Of a stretch of 64,000 nucleotides of DNA, positions 20,801 through 34,621 are shown piece by piece. Position numbers and translations under genes: made by a program. This DNA is from Ascaphus truei. Lineage: Eukaryota > Chordata > Amphibia > Anura > Ascaphidae. The stretch lies in assembly GCA_036426205.1 (NCBI GenBank), contig CM071573.1:40338606-40402605 (forward strand), written 5' to 3'. A model generated the notes under the pieces. The model was not told the origin of the DNA, did no database searches, and saw nothing but the letters and a program-made list of their open reading frames with translations. Positions within the stretch are counted from its first letter, which is position 1. Each line of letters begins with the position of its first letter.

Positions 20801-23800
20801 CACCTCATCAGGATCTATGCTTCCGCAGGGAGATGGTCCTGGTTAGGAACTCCTTCTCGGTGGTGACTGACCCTGTAGAGTAATCTCACACTCACACAGT
20901 GGGGGTATCTTTAACAAGGGCAACGTTATTGATGATCTGGATGTAGCAGACTGCCCCATGCAGCTTTCAGCTCTAGCCGCACATTTCTCCGTGCTGTCCC
21001 TTTGCCAGGTACTGCCCTCCTAATTGGAGTGGGATCCCCTCTCCCCTTAGGGAAATCACCCCTGTGCCAGGTCCCTGGACACAGTGTGGCCTAGACAGGC
21101 TTGATTGGAATATTCGTGCCACTAGTTACAGCACTAGGGTCACAAAGCTATCCTGCAATCCCTTTCACAGGAGCCAAACTCTTAAGCAACAACAACACTA
21201 ACTTGACAGTGTTGTGCCTTATATACCTCAGGGGGCAGGCACATCTCTGATGTCACTATCCAGGGACTCAGAGCATGCATCCACTCCCATCCATACATAG
21301 GGCACCTCACCAGGGTGTGAGGGAAAACCTCCATAACTACTGCTGGCATGCCTGTACTTACCAGGGCTTACTGCCAACAGGGAAGATGTCTGCAGTCCAT
21401 TATTATGCATGGCTACATACATTAAATCTTAGGTTTGGTCCAGATTTCTTCTGTTGTGTTGCTTATTTTTCAGGGTGTTCTCCCTCAGATTTTGAGTGCA
21501 TCTATAGGGCCTTATCTGTATGTACAGTGTCTTACGTCATACAGTGTTCTTTGTGTTTTGATTACCTTCCCTGCCCTTTTGCACCAGTCTGTACTAGTGA
21601 CCCAAGTGGTCACACTAGGTTGAGCGGGTGCATCTCTCTTTTGTCCTATATATATATAGTTGCATGATGAAGCTACTGTACAAATGAATGGGTGAAGGGT
21701 GGGTATCGGGCAAGGGTGGCTTAACCCCTTAATTACCTTTGCGGTTATTATCCGATAAGGTGATAAAGGGGTTAATTGATATCTGAATGTAATTGCAATG
21801 TATTGGCTATGTATTTTGTGGGCAACGGAGGACAAGGATTTTGCTGGCGACGGGGGCTTCTTATTGATGAGGTCAGTAGTACTTTATTTATTTTAATATG
21901 CTAGTTAATGTGTTTAATAATGGGCAAATAATCTATTATCCCTATCTGGATAATAGTTATTTTGCACATTATTGTACTGTATGTGTTGGGGATGGGGTGG
22001 GGGAGGGATTGATGTATTGAATGTATAGGTCAGGTTTATTTATTTTACATTCAGGGTTTGTTCCTTTTGGTTCTGCGTGAGACCTCTGGAGACCACCTGC
22101 GGTATTCTCGGGTATCTCACGGGTATCAGGCTGGTGGCCCGTAGTGTGCGGGGAAGAACCGGTGGCCCCACATCTGTGGGGGGACCGCGGACTCGTAGTG
22201 CCCACCCGTGGGTCCCCAGACCCCCGTGGGAACCACCCGAGGCCCCGCAGACACCTGTGGGTCTGACCCGGGACTCCCAGACATCCGCGGGCCTAACGTG
22301 GGGACCCAATTGTGGCCCACGGTGACCATCTGGTGGGCCATGGCGCCTGGCGGGGCCCACCAACAGGCCTCCAGAACCTGTATAAAACAAGTTGCTGCTA
22401 ACTTGTAGGTCTGTGAGGTGACCCGTCAGGCCCACCGGGGACTCACGTGGGCCTGGGGTATGAACCCTGTATGTAAAACGATAAATCATATATTTATGGG
22501 CGGGGCACAGGGGGTGGGTTATGTCTATAATAAATAGAATGATGTTTATTGTGGGGCTGTGTATTGTTTTTATTGTTGGTACTGTGGGAGGGGAGGGGTA
22601 TTGGCCCCAAGGATATGGGTAGACCTCCCGGCTGGGTATTGGGTGAGGGTGGTTAGGCCTCACGGGGTGGGGGGTTAGTGGGGGAGGGTATGTAGGTCTC
22701 CCGAGTGGTGGGTGAGGGTGGGTTAACCCCTTAATGACTGTAGCGGTTAATAATCGCTATGTTGATTAAGGGGTTAGGGGACATTACATAACCGCTACGG
22801 TCGTGAAGGGGTTAAGTGCACCCGCAACACCCCCGCAAGCCCTAAACAAGCAACAAGGGCCAAATACCCCCTTCACCCACCCCCGCTACCCACAATAAAC
22901 CTGGCACGGCGATTTAACACCTTCATTGCCTTAGCGGTTAGCCGCTAAGGTAATGAAGTGGGCTTTACATGCATTTTTCCTGCCTCGGATGCATGCCGGG
23001 GGGCTCTGGTGCTGATATTAATGGTATCAGCTCCGGAGACCCCCGGCATCAATCCCAGGCAGGAAAAAGGCCTGATTTTTTTCTAAGTGCCGATCCGCCG
23101 CTCATCTGCAGCCTCTCACCAGCAACTTGCCTACTTTTTGTGGCGTGCCGGATTGCCGTGAAAAACGCCATTCTAGAGTGGCGCAAAGCTACTCGCCACT
23201 ACTAGAATTGAGCGTGGTTGAAAAAATGGCTAGTTGCGGCGAAAAGTGCCTTTTTGCCGCGCCAATGGCGGAGAAAAAAAACCGCCAAACACCTTAGCGT
23301 TTTTTTTATTTTCGCCAAGTTTTCGCCCCTTACTGAATAGGGGTATGCATTTTTGGCGTGAAACGGGCGAGAAGTGACTTTCCGCCGCTTACTGCATGAG
23401 GCCCTATATCGGTTTCCTATGGACATAGTGACAATTTGAGCGCCAGGTATCCCTTTTTCCATATCACATCCCTCACACATTACCTGCTCTCACAGGTATA
23501 CCTCCGCACAATCCCACTTTCCTGTACTTTTTCGCCAACTCCTTCAAATAACAAGCAGCTATCTGAAACACGCCAGCCTTCTTATGCCCTGTATCTTATG
23601 CTTTAACTTATCTTTCCTTATAGCTTGAAGGCCCATTGGAGAAGGACCCTCTTTAGCTACTGTAATGATGTGTGTTAATGTTTGATATTTTTTTGTTTTC
23701 ATCCTCAAACCCTATTGTACTGCTCTATGGAATATGTTGGTGTGTTATAAATAAATAATAATAATAGGATTAATTTTCTACAACAGGGTAATAGTTCTGC

Positions 23801-26800
23801 ACTAAAAAAAACATACACACCCAAACTAGGAATCAGAGGACCAGAGTCAGTGTGGATGACGTCTACAAGACCAGCATCGGACATGTCCAGCCTGACCTCC
23901 GTTGGTGTGTATTGGAAATAATTTTCAGCTGGATCAAGACCTTATGATTAAAAAATGTATTAATTGAACAGACAAGTCTATTTTTGTGACAGGAAAGAGA
24001 ATACTGTTTTCAAATCAGTATTCTGTGTGCCAGTCTGGCTTTACATCATAAACATACTGATTTATAAATGGTATTCAGTACTTCAGTTATTTACAATTTT
24101 TCCTGTATTAAATGTAAAAAAGATATACTTATATGCATTTTAAATGTATTTCTTAAGCAGAAATGTTCAGGCCAAATTACACTAGATCAGGGGTTGCCAA
24201 CTCCAGTCCTCAAGTGCTACCAAAAGGTCAGGTTTTCCAGATATCCCTGCTTCAGTACAGGTGGTGTAGTCGATGACTGAGCCACTGATTGAGCCACCTG
24301 TGCTGAAGCAGGGATATCCTGAAAATCTAAACTGTTGGCAGCTCTTGAGGACTGGAGTTTGCCACCCCTGCACTAGATAGTAGTGCCACAATTATATTAT
24401 AATGCAAGTAGGGCAAAATGAGTAATCAGTTATGTACCGTAGGTTGATACTACAGTGGTTAGTCCCAAAACGTAGCCCCACTGGAACAGCTTCAGGATGG
24501 TAATAAGGGAGAGAACGAAGCAAGGCAGAGTGTTCATGGTGGACTATTTCAATATTGAAGGATGCTCTATTTTGTTATTAAATGCAGCTTTAGGTAGTTG
24601 CAAGTAATAATAATAATAATAATAATAGCATGTTTTTGTATAGTGCTGCTAGTTATACGTAGCGCTTTACAGAGACATTTTGCAGGCACAGGTCCCTGCC
24701 CCGTGGAGCTCACAATCTATGTGTTTGGTGCCTGAGGCACAGGGAGATAAAGTGACTTGCCCAAGGTCACAAGGAGCCGACACCGGGAATTAAACCAGGC
24801 TCCCCTGCTTCAAACTCTCAGTGCCAGTCAGTGTCTTTTACTCACTGAGCCACTCCCTATAGCAATGTTCAGTTTTACTGGCCGTCTCATGCTACTGAAT
24901 GGGTGCGGTGAGCTGAGGCATGGGTTGATGTTTTAACACACAAGGGGGGGATTAGGGCTATTTGTGTAATGAAGAGGTCCTTTCTGCCAAACAAACATAC
25001 TCCTTCCCAAAGTTTCCCTGCTCACCGGTTATCCTGGAGATGCCTGGCTTCCTCTTCCCTGCCTCTCCTGCAGCGTGTGCACCCAGGCTGTGGCCAATCA
25101 AATGGACATTGGAAGGGGCGTAGCCAAAACTTTTCTAATAATAGAAAAACTGCATTAAATTGTAGTAGTTACTGTAGCAAAGGTTGCAATTTAAGGAATT
25201 ATAAGGGGGATAAGTATCAGTTCAAACACACTTTTCTAATGCAGCTGATTCAAATATAAGAAATGTATTAATCCAGTTTCCTACAATTAACTATTTGATC
25301 CAGATTATTATCTTGGGAATTTTACCCGTCTCAAACCTGACTTTTTTAATGTTAGAAAATGGACAAAATTATGCACAGTAATGGGAAAGTCCATTACAGT
25401 TCAGTACATACAGTATAGTATGCAGTTACAATTTGTAACTTCTTGTATTAACGCATTCCTTGGCATGGCAACACAACGCTGGAGGCGAACCGCTGAGGAG
25501 AAGATAAGAGCAACACACACACACACACACAACCAACCAAACAAACCATCCCCCCACATCCACCTCTCTGCCAGTCCGGGGGTCCCTGTGCTCTTTGCTC
25601 CAGCTCCCCCCTCCGGTCGGGTGAAAGTTTGATCCCGGCGCTGACGGGAGGGAGAGGAGAGACAGGAGGGAGCGTGGGGCCCAAGGTGGCCGGTCACCTT
25701 GCTCGTCTTGCCGTAAGGCCAGCCCTGCGAGAACCCCCTGATTCCAGAGATACAGTATGTGTAGAGTGCCAGAGTGCCAGAATCCCTCTGCTTTTTAAAG
25801 CTTCCATATCACATGGACCAATAGAAAGATGCACTGATGACATTGCGGCTTCCTATTGGCCCGCAGGGCATTGGAGCTTTGAAAAGCGGCCATTACATGA
25901 AACCTGCTAGCCAAGCAGAGCGGATACCGGCACCTACTATCGTGGTCTATATCTCCGGAAGTAGGCGGTCCCCAGAGCTGAAAGTAAAGGGGTTCCAGCT
26001 CCAGATATCCCCTACTTCAATTGTCTATAAAAAAAAAAATGGCAAAACACTTGCCAGCTTGGATAGACACTTTAAATTTACATTGTGTATCAGTAAAGAG
26101 GTAATTGTCTGTTAGTACTGAAGACGAGAATTCCACGGAGGAAAAGCCAGTGCACAGCCGAAGGAAGCAAAGCTGGACTACGTGACCATTCGAAAAGAGA
26201 TGTATTGATTAAAAATCATAGCGGTAGACTCCTGTCAGTACTGAAGAATCTCCCAGAGACAGCTACAGTTGTTGAAGAAGTCCAGTTTCTCACTGTTTAC
26301 CAGGAAACAATTCATACAAGTACACAGTGGTTAACATGTTTAAAATGTTTAAAATGTTTGTTAATCAGAACACCTGCCACTTTTGTATGTTTTGCAAAAG
26401 CCTGCAAAATTCGGGGACCACAGTTGCTAAATTTGGCGAATCGTGTGGGCTTTACTTGGGAAATTTCATGTTGGTGACCTGGCAAACCTGGGCACATTTG
26501 TAACATTTTCATCAGCCACAAATGTCCAAAATCCTCGCCATTCACGATCGGAGGCGAAAAGGCTTCTCCTATCTCTAGAGACAGCGCCACAATTTTTTCT
26601 CTTGTAAATAGCCAATGGTCAGAAAAACAAGTTGCTGTGAAAAGCCAGCAAGAAGAGCCCCTGCTGCGCACTCATGCACCAGGGTTTTGGCCTAAATGCA
26701 TATTCTCTGCAGCAGGCTGCAGGTCTCCCAGGCTGCAGTGTGATTAAGAAGTGTTCATAGTCATGGTTCAGATTCAAAGAAAACACAAAAGCGGGGACTA

Positions 26801-29800
26801 TTTCTAGAATGTTATTTTACCGAAAGAAATTCTACAAAGTAGGCCACTTCTGCTCCCACGACACGGACATTGTTTGCAGCTTGTGGATAATCGGTGTGAG
26901 ATCCACCACTCCAGTCCACAGCGATACAATTTACATCTTCCACCTTGAGCAAAACCTGGAAGAACACAGAAAGATTAAATTAAGATTAAATAAAATATTG
27001 GGGTGTTTAACAAGTTTGCACTAACTGATAAGCTCAATACAATCTCTGCCAGGGAGGTCGGCTATGCATCGCAACCTACTTTGGCAGTGAAAAGGTTAAT
27101 GGATCAATGACTATTATACGATAAACTTATTATAGCAAAAAAAAACAGCATATTTTGTATGTACTGTATGTACTGTATGTACTGTATGTACGTATGTATG
27201 TCTTTAATTATATAGCGCCATTAAGAGTACAAATGGATGATGAAGATGCTGTAGACCATATTTCAGACCATTGAGTATCCGAAATTGTATACCCCACATC
27301 TTTTTTCCAAGCTGAGAAGTACTTCCAGTAGGTTGTATGTTACTATAGATGTGAATAAGTATATTGCAGATCGATGATATAAGACCTGAAGTAGATGTAG
27401 AAAGAGTAACAATATCCTCAAAAAATTTAGTTTCTTGTATTCATTTTTTCATATATGGTGGTCTTGCCCTAAAATACAAACTGTTTGGATATAAGTTTTA
27501 GAAATCATAAAGGAAATTACTGGTTTTAGTCTCCAGTTGGATACTTTTGTGGTTTTGTTGGGTGCAGTAGATGTGGATAAAAAGCATGTCCTTAAATCTA
27601 ACTCCAGTTTTCTAATCACACATTTACTATTAGCCGCCAGATTGTCCATTGCTTCAAACTGGAAGAATGTATTGGCACCAAATATGACACAATGGTTGAC
27701 TAGAGGATGGGAGATATCTGGTTTCCTTTCTTGTTATATTTGGAGATACATAACTCTACCATAACGAGACCAGATGATGAGTTATAGTATATAGAATATA
27801 AAAATGATAAAACATTTTCTTCTTTTCCCTTCATATAAATGTATAGATTTATTTATTCTGAAATTAAGAGGTCCAATAGCAGGATGGTGTCTTTTTTATT
27901 GTGTGGCAATATCTGGTGTTTTTGCATGGTTCTTAATGTATATAATATATGAGCTATGGTGAGGGGGGGGGAGGAGAGAGTTGTGGGAGTGTAGGGGTAT
28001 AGTAGTTATTGATAAGTAATGTTTAATGAATTATTGTATTTGTATTATTTCATGTTATTCAAACACTAATCAAAAGATTTAAAATATATAACGCTGTGTG
28101 TAGTAATACACACAACGATCATATAAATAACAAATAAAAATAACACAAAATGGGAAGAAGTGCTTCAGACATAAAAGTAATATTTAGGAAAAGGAGTCAC
28201 GTCCGAAGAGCTTACAATCTAATTGTATATATATCGCCCTTTCCTCCACCCTATGGAAGATATGGCGGCTCCTGTGTGTGGTGCGTTACCTGTGACTCGC
28301 AGGAGGCCTAAGCCTCCGCTGGGAGCCTGCAGTATACCTGATTTGTCTGGTGACAGCGCCTTCACCTGCAAGGGATCCCAACGGGGTGGGATAATCCCCT
28401 CACAGGAACAATACCAATAATACACACTCGTACATTATATACTAACAACCTTTACTGAACACAATAATATCGGTACCCTGTACCCCACAGTAATATAGGC
28501 CCCAACCTGATACCACCAGTGATTGTCCCCAAAGTGTACAGTAGATATGGGAAATGAATCCCCGATAGGTGCTACTAATGTCTGGGTGATGTTAGCAATA
28601 TAGCATTAAAGTCCAGGAGAGAGTATAACTTCAGGAGAATGCATGTGCAGTAAACAGGCTTGAATGCTCACTTTGTAGCCATAATATGGGATATCAATAT
28701 AATGGTACAGAAGCCCCACAGTGAGTGTGTGAAAAGTGCACTCAATGAAGAGAGCACACCCCACACCCACTAATGGGACAACACACCTCAATCCCTAAGC
28801 ATGAGCAAGTATATAGTCATACAATAATAAACTGCATAATGTGGAAACACAATCAGTTAACTCACGAATCATCAGGTCCTGGAAAGATACAGCGTGCCTC
28901 CTTCCGGTATAGGTCAATCCAAGTAGAGAACAATGGTGGAGCACTGCTAGAAAAAATAAAGGGCTGGAGGCTTGTGGCAAGTTAAAAATGCTTTAATCTA
29001 TGGCATAAGTAGACCGGGCTACAGTGAAACGCGTTAGAGAACCTCTCTCACTGTAGCCCGGTCTACTTATGCCATAGATTAAAGCATTTTTAACGGAGCA
29101 GATATTTATAAACATATAAAACATGAAATCCCGGGCAGCGCCGGGTATATAAGCTAGTCGTCTATAAAAAAATGACAAAAAAAATCGCTGGCTTGGATAG
29201 CCGCTTTTATGTGTATTAGTGATAATGTGTATATAAAGGGGGGACTCCATTTTGATTGCTATATAACCATTTGTACTAACACTTAAATCTCAGGGACTAA
29301 TAAATGCCAGTCTGCTATTGTATTTTTGAATCAGGTGTCAGAATGACCTTTTACCCACTTTGTGGATGGTTGAATTGAACTAAAGGAACTCTGTTTTTTC
29401 AGACTTATTGCATCATGTAGAAACAGGAAGTTTAGCCAGCCATGCTGAGCCTGAATTTTAAGAATGTCTTACACAATGAAATGTCCTAAACAATAAGAGA
29501 ATAACGTTTCCTTTACAGCCTCCAAAAATCTGTACTCAGACCACTTCCCAAATCGTAAACTTTCTAGATGTCACTTTTTGAGATAAACAGACAGGGAAGT
29601 TAAGGGAAGTGAGTTTCTCAATGTACGTGTTTTTTCTACGCTCGTACAGTATGCCTATATAAACTGACTGAAAATCTTTAATAAACAGGAACAGTTTTTG
29701 ACTAAGCTTCACTGGTTGTCTGACTCAAATACTGCCTCCTCCGAGCTCGTCCGCCATCTTGTCTTTTCCTGTTCAGTGCTTTAAGAGTGGGTTTTAAAGC

Positions 29801-32800
29801 CTCCGGAGGTGAATCGATTCGTCAGCAGAGACGTATTCTCACGTAGCGCCGTAGAGAATAGGATACTTTCCATTAGTAAAGAGGTAATTGTCTGTCAATT
29901 CTGAGGAATCTCCCAGAGACAGTTACGGATGTTAGAAGAAGTCCAGTTTCTCACTGTTAACCAGGAAACAATTGCATACAAGTACACAGTGGTTAACATG
30001 TTTAAAATGTTTGTTAATCAGAACACCTGCCCCTTTTGTATGTTTGGCAAAAGCCTGCAGAAGCCGGGGACCAAAGTCGCTAAATTTGGCGAATCGTGTA
30101 GGCTTTACTTGGGGAATTTCATGTTGGTGACCTGGCAAACCTGGGCACATTTGTAACACTTTCATCGAGCCACAAATGTCCAAATCCTCGCCATTCACGA
30201 TCGGAGGCGAAAGGGGTTCTATCTCTAGAGACAGCACCACAATGTAAACACTTTGTTCTGATTTTCTGTGTGTGTTAGAACTCTTACTCTTGTAATTTGC
30301 TGTGAAAAGCCAGCAAGAAGAGCCCCTGCTGCGCACTCATGCACCAGGGTTCAGGCCTATCAATGCATATTCTCTGCAGCAGGCTGCAGGTCTCCCAGGC
30401 TGCAGTGTGATTAAGAAGTGTTCATAGTCATGGTTCAGATTCATAGAAAACACAAAAGCGGGGACTATTTCTAGAATGTTATTTTACCGAAAGAAATTCT
30501 ACAAAGTAGGCCACTTCTGCTCCCACGACACGGACATTGTTTACAGCTTGTGGATAATCGGTGTGAGATCCATCACTCCAGTCCACAGCGATACAATTTA
30601 TATCTTCCACCTCGAGCAAAACCTGGAAGAACACAGAAAGATTAAATAAAGATTAAATTAAATATTGTGATGTTTAACAAGTTTGCACTAACTGATATAT
30701 TTCTGTTTGAGGTTTGGTGGTTGCCGGAAAGCAAAGATGGGAGGTTTATGGAACAGAAATTAGTCAACAAAAAAGCTTCATAACGAACTTAAGGACACTG
30801 ATAATGGCACAAAACCGTGCAACAACACATGGTGCAAACTCTAGAAACATATATGCCAAGATCCCAAAGCCACTCATAACCATGGAACAATCAATGCTAA
30901 AGGATCATACTGCTGCACATCCAGGAATGTGGTGTATATGATTCAGTGCAACAAATGTGACTAAGGATGCTACATTGGGGAAACAAGCCAAAAACTTAAA
31001 GGCAGAATGAACATGCACAGCCACTAAATACAATACTATGAAGAAGGAAGATACTGCTCATCTGTGGACATCATTTCTCAGAAACAGATGATTCCGTAAA
31101 TGATTTAAAAATCAAAATCGTCAATGGAATGTTTAAACGCACCCAAGAACGGAAAACATTTGAACTCAGAATGATAAGACTCTTTAACACCAAAACAAGA
31201 GGACTTACTGCGGATATGGGGTTTCTCACACCCTATCAAAAAAGTTTGTAATGGTGTCCCCTGCCTCTCTGCCAATGTTCCAATCCATAACTCCCCCCCC
31301 CCCCCCCCAGGATTGGATTGGGAGGCATTGTTTGCACAGCCATCCACCAAAGGGGATCTGCACCTGCCTGACAGAGAGCTGGAGAGTGGCGTTATGTGGT
31401 GAGCCACATAGAGCACATAGAGGAAAGCGCAGGGAAACACCACAGTAAGGAACCTGCCAGCCCCAGAGGAACAGCCCAGGAGACAGACAGCTGAAGGAAG
31501 AGATCCCACTGCTGTGAGTAGGAAAGGGTACCCTTTACATTTAGAAAAAGCCTGCAACTGGCAATTCAGAATAAGGAGCTCTGACGTGATATTAATGTCC
31601 CCTAACCCATTCTGCTCAACAGGGGAGTGAACTCAGTTACAGTGACTATACCATACACTGATAAGTGCAGCACTAGTTATATTTGACAGGTTAATAAGTT
31701 ATTGTGTATGATATGCTGTGGCCCTAATTATATTGGTCACAGGTGTATTTGCAAATCTGCGTTTATTCCTGTTTAGGTTATCTATAGACTGTTATACATA
31801 TCCTGTTGTGGTGTTCCCCCTTATTACTGACCCCACTCAACTGTAATGATTACTATATTAAACGGACTCAGGCCCCCACCTCATACACTGAGGTATGGTC
31901 AAATAAAGAGGGGTTACCCATACACATGCACACACATACATATATATAGTCAAGCAATATCCACAGGAACAGGAAAGTGTGCTTCTTGTTCTCATAGTGC
32001 ATTCTCACATACTGTAGAAAATATATAAGTTCTTAGTAGCACAAAGTAAGCTTTATGTTGTTAGGAACATATAGACCAGGGGTGGCCAACGCCAGTCCTC
32101 AAGGGCTACCAGCCAGCCAGGTTTAAAGGATATCCCTGCTTCAGCACAAGTGGTGCAGTCTTCTACTGAGCCACTGATTGAGCCACCTGTGCTGAAGCAA
32201 GGATATCCTGAAAACCTGACCTGTTGGTAGCCCTTGAGGATTGGCACAAAGTAAGCTTTATGTTGTTAGGAACCTATAGACCAGGGGTGGCAAACGCCAG
32301 TCCTCAAGGGCTACCAGCCAGCCAGGTTTTAAGGATATCCCTGCTTCAGCACAAGTGGTGCAGTCTTCTACTGAGCCACTGATTGAGCCACGTGTGCTGA
32401 AGCAAGGATATACTGAAAACCTGACCTGTTGGTAGCCCTTGAGGATTGGTGTTGGCTACCCCTGATTTAATAAATATATTAATACAATAAAATAATGTAA
32501 AATGTGTAATTTAGTCATGGGTGTGCAAACTTTTGGTGTGGGGTCCCCTGCCTGCTCTCCCCCACTGCTCGCGCCCCCTCTTACCTTTATGCCCGTGTCA
32601 AATGACGCGGCGGGGTCACGTGATGTCATGCTGCCATGACAATGCGTCGCCCGAAGCCAGCTGAATCAGGAAAGTCAGTTACACAGGCCTCGTGTGGTCC
32701 CCTGGCATTTAATTTAAATGCTTTGTGGAAGAGCGCAAAACCATTGTACCGGACGTGTCCCCAGTTTGCGCACCCCTAATCTAGTACAAGGGTAGTCACC

Positions 32801-34590
32801 CCCGCTATAGACACTTCATCAGCAAAGACATTTAGGGACCTACAGTATATAAAATATATTGTGCTGTTACTTTTCTTGAGTCAGGTTCCTTAGACTATAT
32901 CAGTGTGTGAGCGTCTCTGGCAGTTAAGATGTTTATGAAACCTCCACCAAATTCAGATCTTTATAGGGGGGGAAAGATCACATTCTTCATACCTTGCACA
33001 TTTTTGTCACCCATACGTCCTCACCACTACTGGTAAAGCCATGAATAACGATGCGTGTCTTTCTGCCGGCACAGAAATGGGATGAGGTGATAGTGAATGG
33101 AATTATGGCGCTAATCACCTGTTGGAAAAGAAGCAGAATTAAAGGGACAGTCCAAAAAATGCCTCTTAACTATGTGTTCTTACCAGAAGGGGGTCATTAA
33201 AAAAAAGTGGTACAGTTGTAAAAGCAGCAGTCTAAACTGCTGTATATAAAAAATAAAAAATAAAACGTTTTAATGTGTGTATCAATACAATCCACAATAA
33301 GTAATTAGCTAAGTTGCAGATCAGTTTGAATGGGACTGCAAGGACCCCGCTGTGTTAATTCAATGGGCCATTAGTCTGACTGTGCAGAAATCTCACAGAA
33401 ATGTTGCAGCTTTACTGTGAGATAGCCCCAGATTCCCCACGGCAAGTCTTCAGATACTGGTGGCTGCATCTGTACCGCTAACAACCATAACATTACAGTA
33501 ATGGGCAAAATTACTATTATCCAGATCTGGATAGCTCATTTGCCTATTCAAAATAAAACATTATCCAGCCAGCATAAAGTAAATAAAACTTGCACTTACC
33601 CCTGCCAGGATGAAGGCATCCTCATCACCGCCCCATGCGTCAATGTCCTCCGTTGGCAGCAACAGTACAATAAAAATACAAACTAATGGCCCCATATCCC
33701 TTAATCACTTTAGCGGTTAGTAACTGCTATAGTAATTAAGAGGTTAACCGCCCTCCCCTGCTACGCACCCGGGAGGTCTAACTACCCACCACGGGGCAAC
33801 TAACCCCACCCACCACCTATTGATTGGTACAGTGTTAAAGCATGCCCATATGCAGGTGGATAGATCAGAGATGGAGTCCTTTATCTGTCACTCTGAACCA
33901 CAGCTACTATTGATTTTTCATATGTTTATTTCTACATGCGGAACTAACTAATATGCTTTTATTAAACCATTTGCCTTTATTGACTGCTCATGCCTCTAAA
34001 AAGAGCTACAATTATACTATCCTACAACGATACTTGGAAATATCCTAACAAAATTGTTTCTGTTTGTAAACCTAATCAGTTTATAAATCAATCTCTTTCT
34101 AGCCTTAGCATCCTTAATATTGGACTCAAGAAAACACTGACAGAATGCATAAAGGAAAAGACTTACTAGGTTCCCTCCAATATTCCTGACTAATAGTAGT
34201 GACTATTGAACCTGATAGCACTATATAAGGGCTACTTATACCAAGCTTTGTTTTACACATTGTACAGCTGCAATGCTGTGCTGTTTGTGTGCGCCTTGTT
34301 TCTATTCATGTAGTTAAGTACAGCGGATTGCCTAGCAACATGACATCATTGCCTCATGACGTCATATGATGCTACGATGCGCAATGACGTCAGGTGAACA
34401 GAGGGTGAGCACCAAGGAGAAAATATTATTTCATCTATGTTCTTCAAAAAGGAATTGTGTGCCACTCTTACACACCTTTCTTGTTCTAAAGCATGCCATA
34501 TAATATGCGCATGCTTTGCCACTATAGCAATAAATGGGTAGGCTAAGAAAAAAAAAATAAGCACCAAAAATAAACAACAATAAAAGAATC

Positions 34591-34621
<31 letters not shown>

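Larger units (their letters stand above)
23464..24390. repeat. second copy of the E7 exon region (duplicate of 17,900-19,700)
   Basis: Colinear with the E7a region: minisatellite remnant, CTTCTTATGCCCTGTATCTTATG (23,578), exon E7, intron flank and the hAT MITE. It lacks the two private insertions of the E7a copy (18,548-18,995 and 19,078-19,443), so it is the more compact, probably less altered copy. The spacing between copies is about 5.5 kb. Confidence 0.92.

Noticed and set aside
22040..22663. 207-codon minus-strand frame rich in Pro, Gly and Arg
   Set aside because: It lies in the GC-rich repeat, and the inverted copy at 63,350-63,990 does not keep the frame.
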